64,000 bases of DNA from Chaetorhynchus papuensis (GCA_013396525.1 VWYX01001233.1:1-64000); one strand, 5' to 3'. Shown: positions 26,201-38,924, counted from the stretch's first letter. The notes: generated by a model from the letters alone, not told the origin. Program-made: numbers and translations.

Positions 26201-28522
26201 ACATGACCCACTCCAATCACAGCAATAGTTTAAAATGCTTGTCTGATGAAGAGGAGGAGAACGACTGTTCCACTGGTTGCATTCCTTAATGCATTGCCAG
26301 GAGATATTAATATAATCCATAATTAAGATGATTCCAGAGCCGCAGCTGACAATAGTGCATGAAATGATGAACGAGCCAGTACAGGTTTGGTTGCCCTCAG
26401 ATTTCCTGTGTCTTTATGTTGTGATTCACATTTGATCTTGAAAATTGGAATTGGTCTTTGGCTCTCCTCATAATGCATCCTGTGCATCACATGTCTAAGG
26501 TTTCTGTCCTCAACACTGGGCAATCTATTTAAATTTATTTACATTTCTTTTTTTTTTCTAACTTCAAATTTAGTCTATTCAAATCTAAGCTAAAGATATA
26601 ACTTTGTATTTTGTTTAACTGCCTGGCTTTGCACTTGCTTTCCTTGAGCATCAATATATTTTTAGCAAATTAAGTAAGTCCAGCTGTAGCTGATATTTTT
26701 TGATTGCTACAAAAAAAAAAAAAATGAATGAAGAAGTAACTCGACAGATGTATTAACTCTGTGTTGCTATGTGCTCAGCATCTAGGAGTATCTACATGCG
26801 AGAATTATGACTAAAACCCTCTTTTCTGAGAAGTACAAAGAGATTTGTGTAGATTTTGAGATCAAATATGATCACTTGCTATGGGTGGGTGGATTGATTG
26901 ACTATGTGACTGTCTCTGACATTGGAGCAATCTTAGAATTCCTATTTCTCAGCTTCTTTACGGCCTCAGAAATCGCAAAGGCAGTGCTGTCCATCCGTAA
27001 CAAATACCTAAGGCTGGCAGAGAGTGTAAGGAATTCTCCCCTGAGCACCTGCCCTACCAGGTGTGAGCCAATGCTCATTTCCAGTCTTAATTTTGCTTTA
27101 CTTTGCAACATTTTGAAGCATGGCTGTTGGAAGTATCACAAAGTGATTTGTTTTCAAGCGAATTTGTTTGTTTTCACTGTGAAAAACAGGGAAATCAGTG
27201 TCCTCCACAAGAAACAGCAGAACATTTTTGAAGCCAGGAGTGAAGGCACAGTTTTATAAAGACTGTGTGACCACAAAGGGTCGGTCAATCTTCTGTTGTG
27301 CTTGGCTTTCCTAAACCAGTTTCACAGGTCTGGGAAGCAGATGTGCTTAGTGGAAAGAGCCTTTCATGTTCCAGACTTGGTGTTTTACAGCATGGGCTCA
27401 CTTCATTTGGGAAAATAATGAGCTGAAGGAGAAGCAAGAATTAGGGAAGTGTATCAGCAAAATATGGTGGTTCTCCACATTTCGTGGTTTTGGAGATGGA
27501 GATGTAAATTCATGACACTATTAAATGGGTAATTCTCTAAATCTCACTGCAGATTATGGATTGCTGGAGATGATCTTTCCCATTACTTTCTGTAGGTTTT
27601 GCATAAAAGTAATTATGTAGGATGCAAATGCTACCCCCAAAAAATAATGGAGTGGTTGAACTTGCTCATCTTCAGTATTACTGATATTTAATTCAGTAAT
27701 AAGCTTATCATCTCCTCTATTAGAACCCACTTTCTTCAACCCTTTAAATCCAATTCTTTTATGCAAGGGATTTTGGGAACATCATTAATTCAATCATTGT
27801 AAAGAAAGGGAAAAATATAATTGAACTGAGGAACAGGACTCCAAAGTCTCCAAAGCAATCTCTGCTGAGCAAACAAAAAAACTTTGTTAACATCTGTGCA
27901 GTGCTATGTATTAACTGAGGTACAGACCTCATTTTTAGGTGAACCTTTCAAAACTGTGCATTTTTTCAGATGATTTTAAGTCAGTACATGTAAAGGGTAA
28001 CCAGTGCTCAATAGCAAGGCATCCCAGAGTTATTAGGGAATTATGGAATGCATTAGACATGAAATCCAAATCCAATGAAACCAGGGATTTAAGAAGAGCT
28101 TGCACCAGCAATTCACTTGTGTTAGTACTTTGCAATCAAAGCAGTGATGGTGGATGGATGGACAATGAAAAATAGTTTCAGCAAATATTAATGTGAAAGT
28201 TAATATCAATTTACTTTGGCTGTACTTTCATTGCTTGCACTTTCTGTGATACTGAAATCTACCTTTTGAATTATCTCCGTAAAGCAGATACAGAAGTGAC
28301 TGAAAAAATCAAACTCAACATTTTGAGAAGTTGTTAGTCATTTAAAGCTGTAGAAGGATGCATTTCAAAATATTTACAGGGCGACTTTTGATGTTTAATT
28401 CTGCCCGTGCAGCCACGTGTCTGTTGGAGTGAGCAGTGTTTGTGTCCAGTGGTCAAACCCTTCAAGGGCCTCGATGGCTCTGGCTCTGCTCTACTTAAGC
28501 TGGTGCTGCCACATTCCAGTCA

Positions 28523-28892
28523 TGTAGATGCTGACAGAGCTTTAGCAGTGAATTTCTTCAGCTCTCGAGCATTTTGTGAGAACTCTGTCTTTCCCGTGCA
28601 AGATAACTAAAACAAAGTTACCAGTTTTATCAATATCCACACCTGCACTTGTTTTTCCCAGATTGTTACAGCTTCAAATAGAAAAAACACTTGGGAACAG
28701 ACGTGTTAGAGTTGGGCCAACCCCCTCGAGGGGTGGATGGCCAGAGAACCAATTACTTTATGCCATTTAGCTCACTTTGTGAACTAACATATAAAAACCT
28801 TGGGAAAAAAGCCATTAAACCCGGCTTTGCCACTATTTCTACTGACCTGGACTCGCGTGGTTTTTCTACGCGTCCACGTTATGACAGCGACA
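28523..28892 (+). mobile_element. Solo LTR of a bird endogenous retrovirus (family A, copy 1)
   Basis: A 370-bp element beginning TGTAGATGCTGACAG and ending ACAGCGACA (TG...CA termini), flanked by the perfect 6-bp direct repeat CAGTCA at 28517-28522 and 28893-28898. A 6-bp duplication is typical of class II (ERVK-like) integration. The inside shows a CCAAT box (28749-28753), a TATA box (28790-28796) and an ATTAAA poly(A) signal (28814-28819). No internal retroviral coding sequence or primer-binding site follows, so this is a solo LTR left by recombination. It points opposite to BRINP3. The same sequence recurs at 54318-54693. Confidence 0.9.
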
Positions 28893-30660
28893 CAGTCAAA
28901 TCCCTGAAGTTAATGGGCTACAAATGATTCACACAGGTGCATATTTCAGTGCTCCACTGAATCCCCTCTGAGCCCAGCTGTGGCAGGCAAATTTCTGTCC
29001 AGTTTGTGGTGGGTGAGCTCTTCCCTTCCGCCTTAGCTGGTATTTAAGCCAAATGTTTAAGAGTATGAGCTTGTCATTTCAAAGCTACTTTGAAATGGTG
29101 TCTCATAATACTTATTGCACATCTCCTGATCCCATGCTTTCTAAGGAAATATTCCAAAAGAGATTTTGTTGCCTTCAAGGGGGTGGGGAAAAAAATTCAC
29201 TGCTCAGCATATTGTGAAATATGCAGAGAGAAGGCAACAAGCTGCCATTGCATGTCAGATATGTGAAAATAAATGCTTGATGGGAGATTTTACTTTCATG
29301 TTTCCAGGAGGCCTCGTAAATGCTAGTGATAAAAAAAGACAAATTATGAAAATGTAGTTTGCCATTTTCTATTGTTTGACCAAAACAATCATCCATGTCC
29401 TTATTTATTTTGATAGCCTTTTTAATTCTGAAAAATGAAATTAAGTCGCTACAGGGTCTGCTACAAATTCTTTTTCAATGTCAACGACCACACCACCTTA
29501 AAAGAAAATTGCTGTCATTTAAAGTGTTTAAACGAATTGTTCAGATTTCCAAAGATACTCAGCAGCCAACCACACCAAGATTATGGCACAGGCAATGTGT
29601 GATCATGTTCTTATCCTTGTTGTCAGAATCCAAAGTGGGTGGTTTGGGGGCTCTTCTTGACTTCCCTGTGTTTTAGAGCAGTGGGTCATGAACTCTGGAA
29701 AATGTTAAATTGCCGGTCAGTGTTGTATGTCAGAACTGGTTTCTTTGTGCATTAACTCTTGACAAGACACTCTCAAAATCTTCCCAAACCAGCGATGTGC
29801 AACACGGCAACATTTTTATCCACACTTATCTTCAGCACTGCTGCAACCATCAACTGTGGAAGTCCCACCCACTTCCAAAATGTGAGAATTTCTTCAAGGA
29901 ATATTTTGACACTCTCTATTTGTGGGAAACAAATTGCATTCAAATGCTTGGGTCCAACGTTTTTCCTGAAATGGAAAGGTGGAGTTCACTGGGAGGATGA
30001 AGCACCGGGGCAAGTAGGTACTCCTACATTGGGGCAGAAGGGGAACAAGAAAACTGACAATATTAAAGAACAACTGGACACCAAAAAGGTGAGGAGGGCT
30101 GCAGGGACACTCGTGAAGATTGCACAGCTTTAATCTAACGGGGGTGGACTCCGCAGTCTGGAATCTCAGGGAAACTTAGTGACCTCTGACAGCAGCAGGT
30201 CAGACAGGATCATCTAGCTGTGCTTTCAGGCTACAAATTCCAGTGAAAGGCTACTCTCATGCACATCAGGAAAGGTAAATGAAAAACTGCTTGATTCCAT
30301 TAGAGTAGAGATATTTTTAGGCCGCACGTTAGTGGTGAGAACATGGCTTGTTGGAACGATGGTCTCAGGGAGGACTTTTCTTACACAGTAATTCTGCCAA
30401 ACGCCTCAAGAAACTAATGAAATTTGTTAATAAAGGTTGAACAGCTTTCGTGTGGATTTTTGGTACGGCAACAGCTGCTGATTTGCTTGGGAAGTTTGCT
30501 TTGCAGAATTTGCACGTGAGGATATACAGCACATTCTGGACTGGAATGTGTTTGGTCGTGTAACCTGCAGCAGTCAGGGGGGCTCAAGAGAGAATTGTCA
30601 CTACCAGCAAGGCCAGATTGCAGACCAGGGTCCTCCTTTGTGGAAACCAGGACAATTCTT

Positions 30661-31043
30661 TGATCACAGAGCAACAGAATGGCTGAGACGGGAAAGAACC
30701 CATCTCTGGTCCAAACCCCTGCTGAAGTAGGGCCACCTAGACCCAGTTGTCCAGGACCATGGCCAGTCAACCTTAGGATAAGTCCAAGGATGGAGGCTCC
30801 ACAACCTCCCTGGGCAAACTGTGCAAGTACTAGGTCACCCTCACTGAAAAAGTGTCTCCTGGTGTTCAGAGGGAACCTCCTGAGTTCCAGTTTCTGCCCA
30901 TTTCCCCTCGTCCTGTTGCTGGGCACCACTGAAAACAGCCTGGCTCTGTCCCCTTTGCATCCTTCCTTCAGGTATTTATGGACATTTTCCCTGAGCCTTC
31001 TCTTCTCCAGGCTGAACAGCCTCAACCCTCTCATCCTTTCTTA
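30661..31043 (-). mobile_element. CR1 LINE 3' fragment
   Basis: Read backwards, the minus strand encodes remnants of the CR1 ORF2 C-terminus (LFSLEKRRLRENV, then RTRGNGQKLELRRF), which explains the 206-codon minus frame at 30414-31034. On + one sees GAACCCATCTCTGGTCC, TTTCCCCTCGTCCTGTTGCT and CCTTCTCTTCTCCAGGCTGA. An A-rich tract follows at 31042-31080. Confidence 0.88.
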
Positions 31044-31386
31044 AAAAAAAAAAAAAACAAAAAAAACCCAACAAAAAACCCAAAACATTCCTCAGTTGTT
31101 TAATCTTGAACAGACAGGAGGAAGAGATAAGGCAGAGAGTAAACAAACCGTCTTAAACAGAATATTTGCTTCTTCCTCTTTAAACTAAACCCTGCCCACC
31201 ACGGACACTGTGAATGGCCTCAAGTGAACCCAGGTCTGTTTTAGGGGACAAGATTAATTTCTGGGGTCGGAGGACTATTTTGTAACATGTAAGCTGAGAA
31301 AGGGTTTGGAGGGCAGAAAAGGTAAAAGATTATTTCTCTTGTATTTACCTTTGGTTGGCTCCGGAGCTCACAGTGTCATAGAAGGG

Positions 31387-31415
31387 AATTCATTAATTCA
31401 TTAATTCATTAATTC
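31387..31415. repeat. (AATTCATT)n, 8-bp unit
   Basis: Three full units plus a part: AATTCATT repeated, ending AATTC. The unit contains TTAATT-type homeodomain-like sites, but nothing shows function. Confidence 0.9.
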
Positions 31416-33407
31416 CTCTGCCATTAATAGTAGACTGTACGGGCCAGCAGTGAGTGCTCTGGGTTATTTTGCCCCTTGCTGCTCAGACTGAAATTACTGC
31501 ATAATCTGGCCTCCTTTCTAGTGAATTTATTTTATATTATAAATATATTAGAATAAAGCAACACACTGTTATCTCAAAAGCTGACTCCCACTGATTTAGA
31601 CAAATGTTTAGCAGTTTCTGAATTTTCCTTAATAAAGGTCACTTTTGTTCCCAGAACGTGCTGTTAAAATGGATCAGATCACTCTGACATTTGTTAATAG
31701 CTTTTCATCATGTAAATATTGCTCAGGCTCCAAATGTTGCAGAATATGTCCTGATAGTTATAAAAATACATATATATATATACAAATCAATGTGGCTGGA
31801 AATGCTTGCAGACCATGTGTGACAGCACTGGAAGAGCTGCTCAGTGGCAATATATGATTTATATGAGGTTGAATGCTCAATGACTAAGTTATCAATCAAA
31901 AACTCGCATGCCAACTTTTTTCCAAGTGCAGACCCATACAAGGTTAAGTATCTCTTCTTCCCGTGAACATCTTTATGCAAAACACTTTGTGAGATAAAAG
32001 CAGAAATATTCCAAGCTACCTCTGAGTTGTGGAAGTCATGCTTGGTATATTTATTAGATTAAAAATGATTTAAATATTTCAAGGGCTAAAGAGGGGAGCG
32101 TGGCTTGTGTCTTAACGACGATAATAACCTAAATTTCACACTTCTTAGTAACCACACCTACTAGCAATTACCAAATTGACAGATATATGTGAAATTGGCA
32201 TTTTAGTGATTCACCCAGCAGAGCTAAAGAGTCTTTTAAAAGCCCAGAATTTAACTCTCACCACATTTCCCCTGACATTCATGTCAGAGACCTGAGCACA
32301 GGACTAGAAATGTAGCTGACAACGATTCAAACTCGTAATTAACTTGATGTCCACATACAGCTTGCTGTAAGAATCCCCCACAGACTCAGATGTGTGTGTT
32401 CTTCCAGCTTAACTAAAATTCCTGTTAAGTAGGTGCCTACAAAGGACATTCTCCAGGCACTGAACGGTGTCACAGCCCATGCAGATAGGACAAAAAATGG
32501 CAAAATATGTGCTTCAGTCAGTATATTTGCCCTGGTTTGCAAAGTAGTAAATGACAGCATGGCTCCACAAATAATTAAAGGTGTCCAAATTGTCATTGGG
32601 AAAATGCACCCAAATGGACACGAAACCAAAACATAAACCCATGATTTTATAGTCAGAGAAATCTGTGATCCTCCAAGGAGAAATATTGTAAGTTCTGCTG
32701 TCCTCCTGCTAAAAGTGAGAATGGGGATGGGAAAAGGGCCTCAGATCTTCTAAACAGACTGGGATTAAAAAAACTCAGTTTAAAAGTTGCAAGAAATGAA
32801 ATTTTGACTGATACCGGGTCTCTTGAAAGTATCAGTTCTCTTGAACTGAGGAATCAGTAGCAATAAAACAAGAAATAGAAAAATGAATGTCTATTAAGTA
32901 CTGTTCATTCACAGTTTCATTTGATATTTATTCTGCTCTTCCCTTGACTGCTGTGCAGTCTTCCTCCTTTTCTCTTCTACTGATTCGTTCTCTTTCTCCA
33001 GCACAACTCATTAAAACCTGTGATTTTTGTATTTTTTCTGACTTTTCGTTATCTCCCTCAATTCTTTCTTTTTTCCACAATACTTTTTCCCAGGTCTGCT
33101 GAGCTCTCCTTCCTTTCCCCACCATCTGGCTAGACAGCTGCTCCTGGTAGCACCGAACAAGCGAGTTGTGAAAACAGTTGTTCAGAAGCTGATTTTACCT
33201 GTAGTTCCCATTCTCTATGGGACTGGAAGTCCTGATGATCAGGACAGGTGAAAATGATGTATGGAACAAACCTGGATGCATTTAAGGAAAATCCAGTGAG
33301 GCGCAAGCAAGTTGTAAAGATAACATGGCTCAGGCCAGTTGAAACCCAAACCATTCCACGAGACACGGCCAAAGAGGGGGGAAAACAAAACCACATAAAA
33401 ATCTCAC

Positions 33408-33644
33408 CAGATTCTTCAAATTCAATGTTGTAGGCATTCCAAGTCTCACTTATGCGGACCAGGTTTTCTTCCATGGCTTGGATGTCCATGTAGGGACAGT
33501 TGCACTCCGGGAATTTGGGGCCACACTGACACCAGCAGTCATTGTCCTTGCAGATGAACTCGCCCTCTGAATTGCAGGCGATATAGCTCAGAGCTGCCTG
33601 CACAAAGTGCTCTTGCAGGTACTCAGGAAGGATGACCTGAAGAC
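33408..33644 (-). CDS. BRINP3: BRINP3 coding exon (probably exon 6), cysteine-rich segment
   Basis: A 237-nt internal exon: two bases complete a Gly codon, then 78 codons and one base (phase 1 to phase 1). The acceptor is CCCCCAG; the donor is TCTG|GTGAGA. The product runs from LQVILPEYLQEHF through a compact cysteine cluster (C-x5-C-W-C-x-C-x6-C-x-C-P) to MDIQAMEEN and FEES. The cluster resembles an EGF-like fold and implies an extracytoplasmic, disulfide-bonded protein, in line with the secreted or ER location reported for BRINPs. Open reading continues past the donor to about 33130, but that part is intron: the next exon supplies the expected DEFKLFMKRLP continuation. An (AAGC)6 microsatellite sits about 160 bp upstream in gene sense. 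Confidence 0.96.
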
Positions 33645-33804
33645 CTGGGGGACATGGAGGAAATATTGTGGTATTAAACACAAAGGGAGTTTTGGAGCCA
33701 AGCAGCTTCCCCAGCCTACGCGGCAGGTTAAAATCTCACTCATTAGGAAAATAGTAGTAATTGTGTATAAATAAAAATGAAAAATAGAAAGAAGCAGAAA
33801 GAGA

Positions 33805-33830
33805 AAGCAAGCAAGCAAGCAAGCAAGCAA
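33805..33830. repeat. (AAGC)6 microsatellite
   Basis: Six perfect AAGC units plus AA. In BRINP3 sense it reads (GCTT)n, about 160 bp upstream of the acceptor of the cysteine-rich exon. Confidence 0.95.
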
Positions 33831-35421
33831 ACAATTATGAAAAACAAAAAATAAATGGGGTTTTTAGGAAAATTTGCACATCTGTCCAGCATTTGTACTA
33901 TGTCACGTATTTCCTTTCTTAATAGTTATTTTCAGACATATTCCTCACATCTCCCTCTCAGCATGGAACATCCACCCACTCACGAGTGACCTATAACTCA
34001 GACATTTACTGTTGTGATCTTCCTAGGGGGATTGGGTAACGCCAACTTCTCCTTGGGAAGAGCTGCTGAGTGAACAGCAGTCAGAGCCTTGCAGCAGGAA
34101 AATCACACAGCTGAATTATAATCTTGGTGCCAGCAATAGTGCAGATTCTGAAAATGCTGATGAGGGGAAAGCAGCCCTGAGAGACAGAGTGAAGAGACAG
34201 CATAATCAGGAAAAGAGGTGTAAACATTTCCATCCCAAATTTGGCTGGTTTTCCATGTTTCCTTTGGCACAGGAAGATGTAGCTTGTCTAAACAACTCAT
34301 TATCTCTCATGGTTCTGTAGGGCAAACTAAGAAGGAAGGGGGAAATTGGGCTGGAGGAAATTTATGAAAAATAAGATTTGGCTGGTTTTTTTATTCTTCT
34401 AGCATCGGTAGCAAATTGGTCTGGGAAAATCAGTTGGGTGTGAAGGGTAGGGCTACAAAACCTCAAGAAAGAAAATTCATTCTTAAATCTACTAAAGTTT
34501 TAGCATGGAGAGGGTGCAAAATCCAGCTCCTGTGTCAGAACCAGGGAGCAGGTGAATCAAAAATTCCCAGTGTTTGTGACCAGAAAACCCTGGCCATTGT
34601 TTATGAGTTCCCAGTGATGGGAATGAGTGTTTTACAGAGAAGTGTTTTGACTCTGTAGCCCTCAGTCACTCCAGCTGCTTTAGTGATAACCAGTCAAAGA
34701 GCCACAGCAAGGGACATTAGGAATTTTTATTTAATATTTGTTGTTGTTTTCTGTGGCAAACGTAATCCCTCCAGAACCAGCAGAGCTTATTTGTGTTCCA
34801 AGTAATTTCTCAGCATATAAATTGGGCATTTGGTGATAAAAGTTTCTTCTCCATAGGCACTTGGACGATTTCATGGAGATTTATCCCTTATTTTTAGGTA
34901 TATCCAAAACTACAGCTGTAACAGTAATTTCAGAACCCTTCCAAGTGGAAACTCATACCACAGTCGCTGAAACCTGGTCTGACTGTGCTTTCTTCTGTCT
35001 CGTGTCAAAATTTGTCGAACTCTGCTGCTGCCTGAGTAAATACCGCAACAGAGTTGTGTGCTTGTGAAAAACCATGAGGCTGTGAAAGGAAAAGAAAGCC
35101 CAGCTCGAGTCTTCCATTAAAGAGTTTACACAGTTCTGATAACACATTTCTCCACATGGCAATCAAACAAACCACAGTCTGAGAGAGGCAAAGATTATTT
35201 TCCAAATTTTGACTGACAAAAACTGTGAATATGCTGGAAGCCATCAAAAATTACATTTTTTTTCTGGAAATACTCATTGCATACCAGTGGAAATGACGAG
35301 GTTTTAGTACAAAAAAACCCCAAACATTCTCTCTGGGAAGTAATTTTATGTTTTTATGGATTTAATCTATTCTGGGGAGAAAGGAAAGGGAGAAAACACA
35401 CGTGGATATTTTAAGGAAGAG

Positions 35422-35500
35422 TCATAGAATCATAGAATATCCAGAGACTGAAGGGACCACAGAGATCATCGTCCCTGAGAGCTGCTCTTAATGTCACCAA
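35422..35500 (-). mobile_element. Short CR1 3' tail
   Basis: GTCATAGAATCATAGAATAT is a clear tandem CR1 terminus, followed by GACTGAAGGGACCACAGAGA. It is truncated after about 80 bp. Confidence 0.85.
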
Positions 35501-35749
35501 CCACCTCACACTGTTTGTCTGAGTGAATTACAAACTCATATAGAAAATTTTAAATATTGGAAATAATTGTATGTCCACCTCCAACAGCAAATTAAGAATT
35601 GTATTGTTCTCTCGTGCCATAGAGTCAGAGGTGTACACAAATACACACATTAAAAAGAATTTAGTGGGTGTTTTCATGGCCATAATTTGCTCGTGCTTTA
35701 TTTTTATAACTGAAAATAGAAATTATTAATGGCCTAATACCATACAGGG

Positions 35750-35881
35750 GGACTTTTTGAATTTTTTTGTGACCTAATATGCAGGTTGGGAAATACTTCT
35801 GAATAGCATAAAGTGGGATTTCTCAAAATTTTTCGTGACCTAATATGCAGGCTGGGAAATGCTTCTGCTGGAATTTTGAAA
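35750..35881. repeat. Tandem duplication, unit about 66 bp
   Basis: GACCTAATATGCAGGTTGGG at 35771 recurs as GACCTAATATGCAGGCTGGG at 35837. The flanking T-rich sequence and the following AAATACTTCTG / AAATGCTTCTG match as well. The offset is 66 bp. The two copies have diverged at several bases. Confidence 0.85.
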
Positions 35882-36462
35882 AAAAAAAATTATTTAGAAA
35901 TGATGACTTTCTTCTCCCTTTTGCTTTCTCTTTTCTGCTTCTTTCTATTTTTCATTTTTGTTTATACACAATTACTACTATGTCCTACTGAGTGAGATTT
36001 TAACCTTCCAAGTTTGGGGTTTTTTTTAAATTCCCAAGAGGAGCCCTTTGGAGAGTATTTGAAAATGGATATCCTGCTCCTCTGGCGACCCCATTAATTT
36101 TGGTGGAACGACTGCGTGGGGTGTGAAGCAGGCTGAGTGCCCTAAATGTCACTCCCAGCTGAGTAGAATCTCTGGGAATTCAGGCTGCTTAAGAGTGGAT
36201 GATAAATAGGGATGCAGAATGTTAGCAGGGGCTACTCAAATTGTTTTCTGGCGGGTGCAGGAATGGTTTCTGTTCAAAAGGCAGCACGAGGTTCTGACAT
36301 TTCCTTCACTCTGTACGGAGCACGCTCACTGCACACACGCACATGCGCACAGAAATTAGGAAAATGACTTTTTATGAGGTGGAAGAAATGAAAAAAAACC
36401 CCAAATAGCGTGATAAATGTCACCCCGTCCCAAAACAAATTAACGAATTTGCACCGACGTAC

Positions 36463-36568
36463 CTTGCAACTGAATCTTATTTTCAGGACTCTGAACCAGA
36501 ACGGAGCTGACGGAATCTAGGTTGTCATAGTTACTGCAGCCGAGGGGACCGGTCCGGGTCTCTGTCAC
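36463..36568 (-). CDS. BRINP3: BRINP3 coding exon (probably exon 5)
   Basis: A 106-nt internal exon encoding 35 codons plus one base. The acceptor is a CT-rich tract ending CCACCAG; the donor is CAAG|GTACGT. It starts VTETRTGPLGCSNYDNLDS, continues SVSSVLVQSPENKIQLQ, and ends in phase 1. This is one of the most conserved parts of the BRINP family. The CSNYD reading separates BRINP2/3 from BRINP1 (CNSYD), and NKIQLQ, rather than NKVQLL, points to BRINP3. It lies at the end of the MACPF region. No lesion is seen. The intron that follows is short (2.8 kb). Confidence 0.96.
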
Positions 36569-37278
36569 CTGGTGGAAGGGAAGGGAGAAGCACTCGCTGG
36601 GTTACCCAAAGCAGACTGAGGAATTCAGAAGATTGTTTCATCAAGTTTCTCTCTGTTTTCAGCCAGAAGTACATTTCAGACTTAGCTATGGTGAAATAAC
36701 TCAATTTAATTGCCAAAAGGATGAGGGCAAATGCTTTACTGGTACCACAAACTGCAGGAAGTGCTATTTCTGTCACAGAGAATCCTTACAAGCACGACAC
36801 CATTACAATACTACACAAATACTACAGTAGTATAACGCTGCAATGCTGCAATGCCACACCAATTTAAAAAACTAAAGACAATTTATTTTTCATAGCTGTG
36901 GGAATTACAAAGAGTTTGCTAAATGCTGTTTATAAAAACGAGGACTGTGATTTTCCCCTCTTGGATCTTGTGCACATGACAAGTCCTTCTCAAAGACATG
37001 GAAAAAGCTTTGACTTTTCCAGTGGAGAAGATCAGTATTTGGAATTAAAAACCCTTTTGGAGTGGTATTTATAATGGTGGGAGTGGTGGGATGTTTTTTT
37101 TGTAAGGGAAGGGCCTGAGATAAATTTAGGCACAAAATTCTGGATATTCTGTCTGTCGTAATCACCAAATCCATGGCCACAGAACCAAAACACAGCTACA
37201 TCTATCAAAACAAAACCTCCACAAGCAGAGCCCTGGCTTGACAGCGGAGGTTTGTATTTGGGAGAGAGCAGTTAAGTA

Positions 37279-37490
37279 AATCATGGGATCATTGAGGTTG
37301 GAAAAGCCCTTTCAGATCTTCAAGTACACCACTAACCCACGTCCTAAGCACCACATCATGGTTTTTTGAACTCTTCCAGGAACGGTGCTTCCACCACCCT
37401 CCTAGGTAACCTGTAGCCGTGACTGGCCATCCTTTCAGTGAATAAACTTTTCCTAATATCCAGTCTAAATGTCCCCTGGTGCAACTTGGT
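37279..37490 (-). mobile_element. CR1 LINE 3' fragment
   Basis: It starts ATCATGGGATCATTGAGGTT with GGAAAAGCCCTTTCAGATC. It continues CACCACCCTCCTAGGTAACC and CTTTTCCTAATATCCAGTCT, as in the CR1 3' region read backwards. Non-coding remnant. Confidence 0.85.
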
Positions 37491-38924
37491 GAGTAAACAC
37501 ATTTAAATAGAAAGAAAACAAAGTTAGCAATCTATATGCTTCCTGGAATGTTGTACACAATTCTTGACTGTCAACAAAGTAATTAAAGGGGCCGATTTCT
37601 TTTTAAAATGGGAAGGGTGTGATAGAGTTTCTGAGCAATGAAGCACTGCCACTTCTATTTTCTATTACGTCGGGAATCATACTTGGCTCTGGATCTCCTG
37701 GAGAATAAGCCTGAATTATAGGGTCAGGGAGCAGATTCCTAAAATACAGCCATGCAACCAGGCAACCAGTGTGAATTGTAAAGAACAGGAGGGAGAGGGC
37801 TATTTGAACAGTCTGATTTGATGGGAATATGAAGGTTTGCTGGTATAAACCCTGAGAGTTTCTGTGGCTGAGGGTCGCCCACAGCCTGTGGGTGGGTCAT
37901 GATGCTCACGAAACCACTGAGATTTCACATTCTTCGTGCACTTTTGCAAGGAATATAAGAGATTTCCTGTCATTCCAAGCTCCTGGCACCTTTCCATTAC
38001 TTTGAAGAGGTGTTCCTGAGGGTGGAGCAGGAGGCCCTTTGCAGAGCTGCAGCCCATGGAGAGGACACAGAACTGGCCTCCACCAAACCTGCGAGCAGAG
38101 CTCGAGCTGCACGAGGAAATGGGACCAAGTCAGGTTGTGTCCTCTCTGCACACATTTGACAATCTTTAACATTCGCAACAGCACCAGATTTACCACGGTT
38201 TTTGCTTAATCATCCTGAATCAGCACAAGGACTCTTGCATGGGGATAAGATTTGGGTTGGACGTGGCTGGAATGACAATTGTGATTTACCTGTGATCCTT
38301 CAGCCCTCTGCCAACCAGCAGTCTAAAATTCCATTCTAAAATATTATTTTTTGGAAGTTCCCCCAGTCCATATGTAGAATCCTAATCTCTTTATGCAATA
38401 ACAAAGAGTGTTACCTAAATCAAATAAGAGAAATAGCCAGAAGACAAAAAAAAGACAGGTAAATGTCATAATGAATTTTACCCTTGCTCCGACATACTAC
38501 CCTCAGCATTCATCTGTGCAATTCTTTATTTAAAGATCCATTTATTTTAGTGTTGTTTTGGTTTGCATATTATTATTATGGTTTTCAAACGTTTGTCTAT
38601 AAGGCGATGCAGCTTCATAAAGTTATATGGAATGTATAAACTATAAAGCAAATTTTACAATTCCTATCCATTCCCACTACTCTTTTATGCCCTCTGAAAT
38701 CACAAAATAAGGAAGGGTGGAAAGCAGCTTTGTAGTTATTGCGCCCCTTTTTGTTCACGATTCTTCACTCTTGTCTGAATTATGCCAGACATAGGTAGAG
38801 ACTACCACTGTTTTGAGAGATAGAATTTATAAATACATTGATTCAGAAGAAAACTAGGTAGGGCAGTTTTGATATGACTTATGGACAATCACTGTTACAG
38901 TGAAGTAATTTAAAAATTGTCATC

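Larger units (their letters stand above)
10924..33407 (-). other. BRINP3: BRINP3 intron (22.5 kb)
   Basis: The longest complete intron in the window. It holds CR1 fragments (12804-12893, 14464-14570, 17090-20040, 22919-23219, 30661-31043), a 420-base assembly gap, LTR candidates at 12998-13475 and 20235-20580, and a solo LTR at 28523-28892. It also has A-rich runs (14264-14281, 21588-21601, 26710-26724, 31042-31080). Stretches 10924-12800, 14575-17085, 20590-22915, 23225-28515, 28900-30655 and 31085-33407 show no recognisable gene or mobile element, apart from the (AATTCATT)n repeat at 31387-31415, a short TA run near 31767-31780 and long-loop G-runs at 25662-25700. Confidence 0.85.
33645..36462 (-). 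other. BRINP3: BRINP3 intron (2.8 kb)
   Basis: A short intron bounded by canonical sites. It contains the (AAGC)6 repeat at 33805-33830, a small CR1 tail at 35422-35500 and a local duplication of about 66 bp at 35750-35881. The rest, including 33835-35420, shows nothing recognisable. Confidence 0.85.

Noticed and set aside
26807..27259. 150-codon plus-strand frame in a repeat-free intron stretch
   Set aside because: No recognisable motif, no promoter or splice context, and AT-rich composition like the surrounding intron. A chance frame is the simplest reading.
30414..31034. 206-codon minus-strand frame
   Set aside because: It includes worn CR1 ORF2 C-terminal phrases (LFSLEKRRLR, RTRGNG) and is a transposon remnant, not a host gene.
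33130..33407. Open reading continuing past the cysteine-rich BRINP3 exon
   Set aside because: The GTGAGA donor at 33407 and the matching phase-1 acceptor at 10924 restore the conserved DEFKLFMKRLP continuation; the extra frame is intron.
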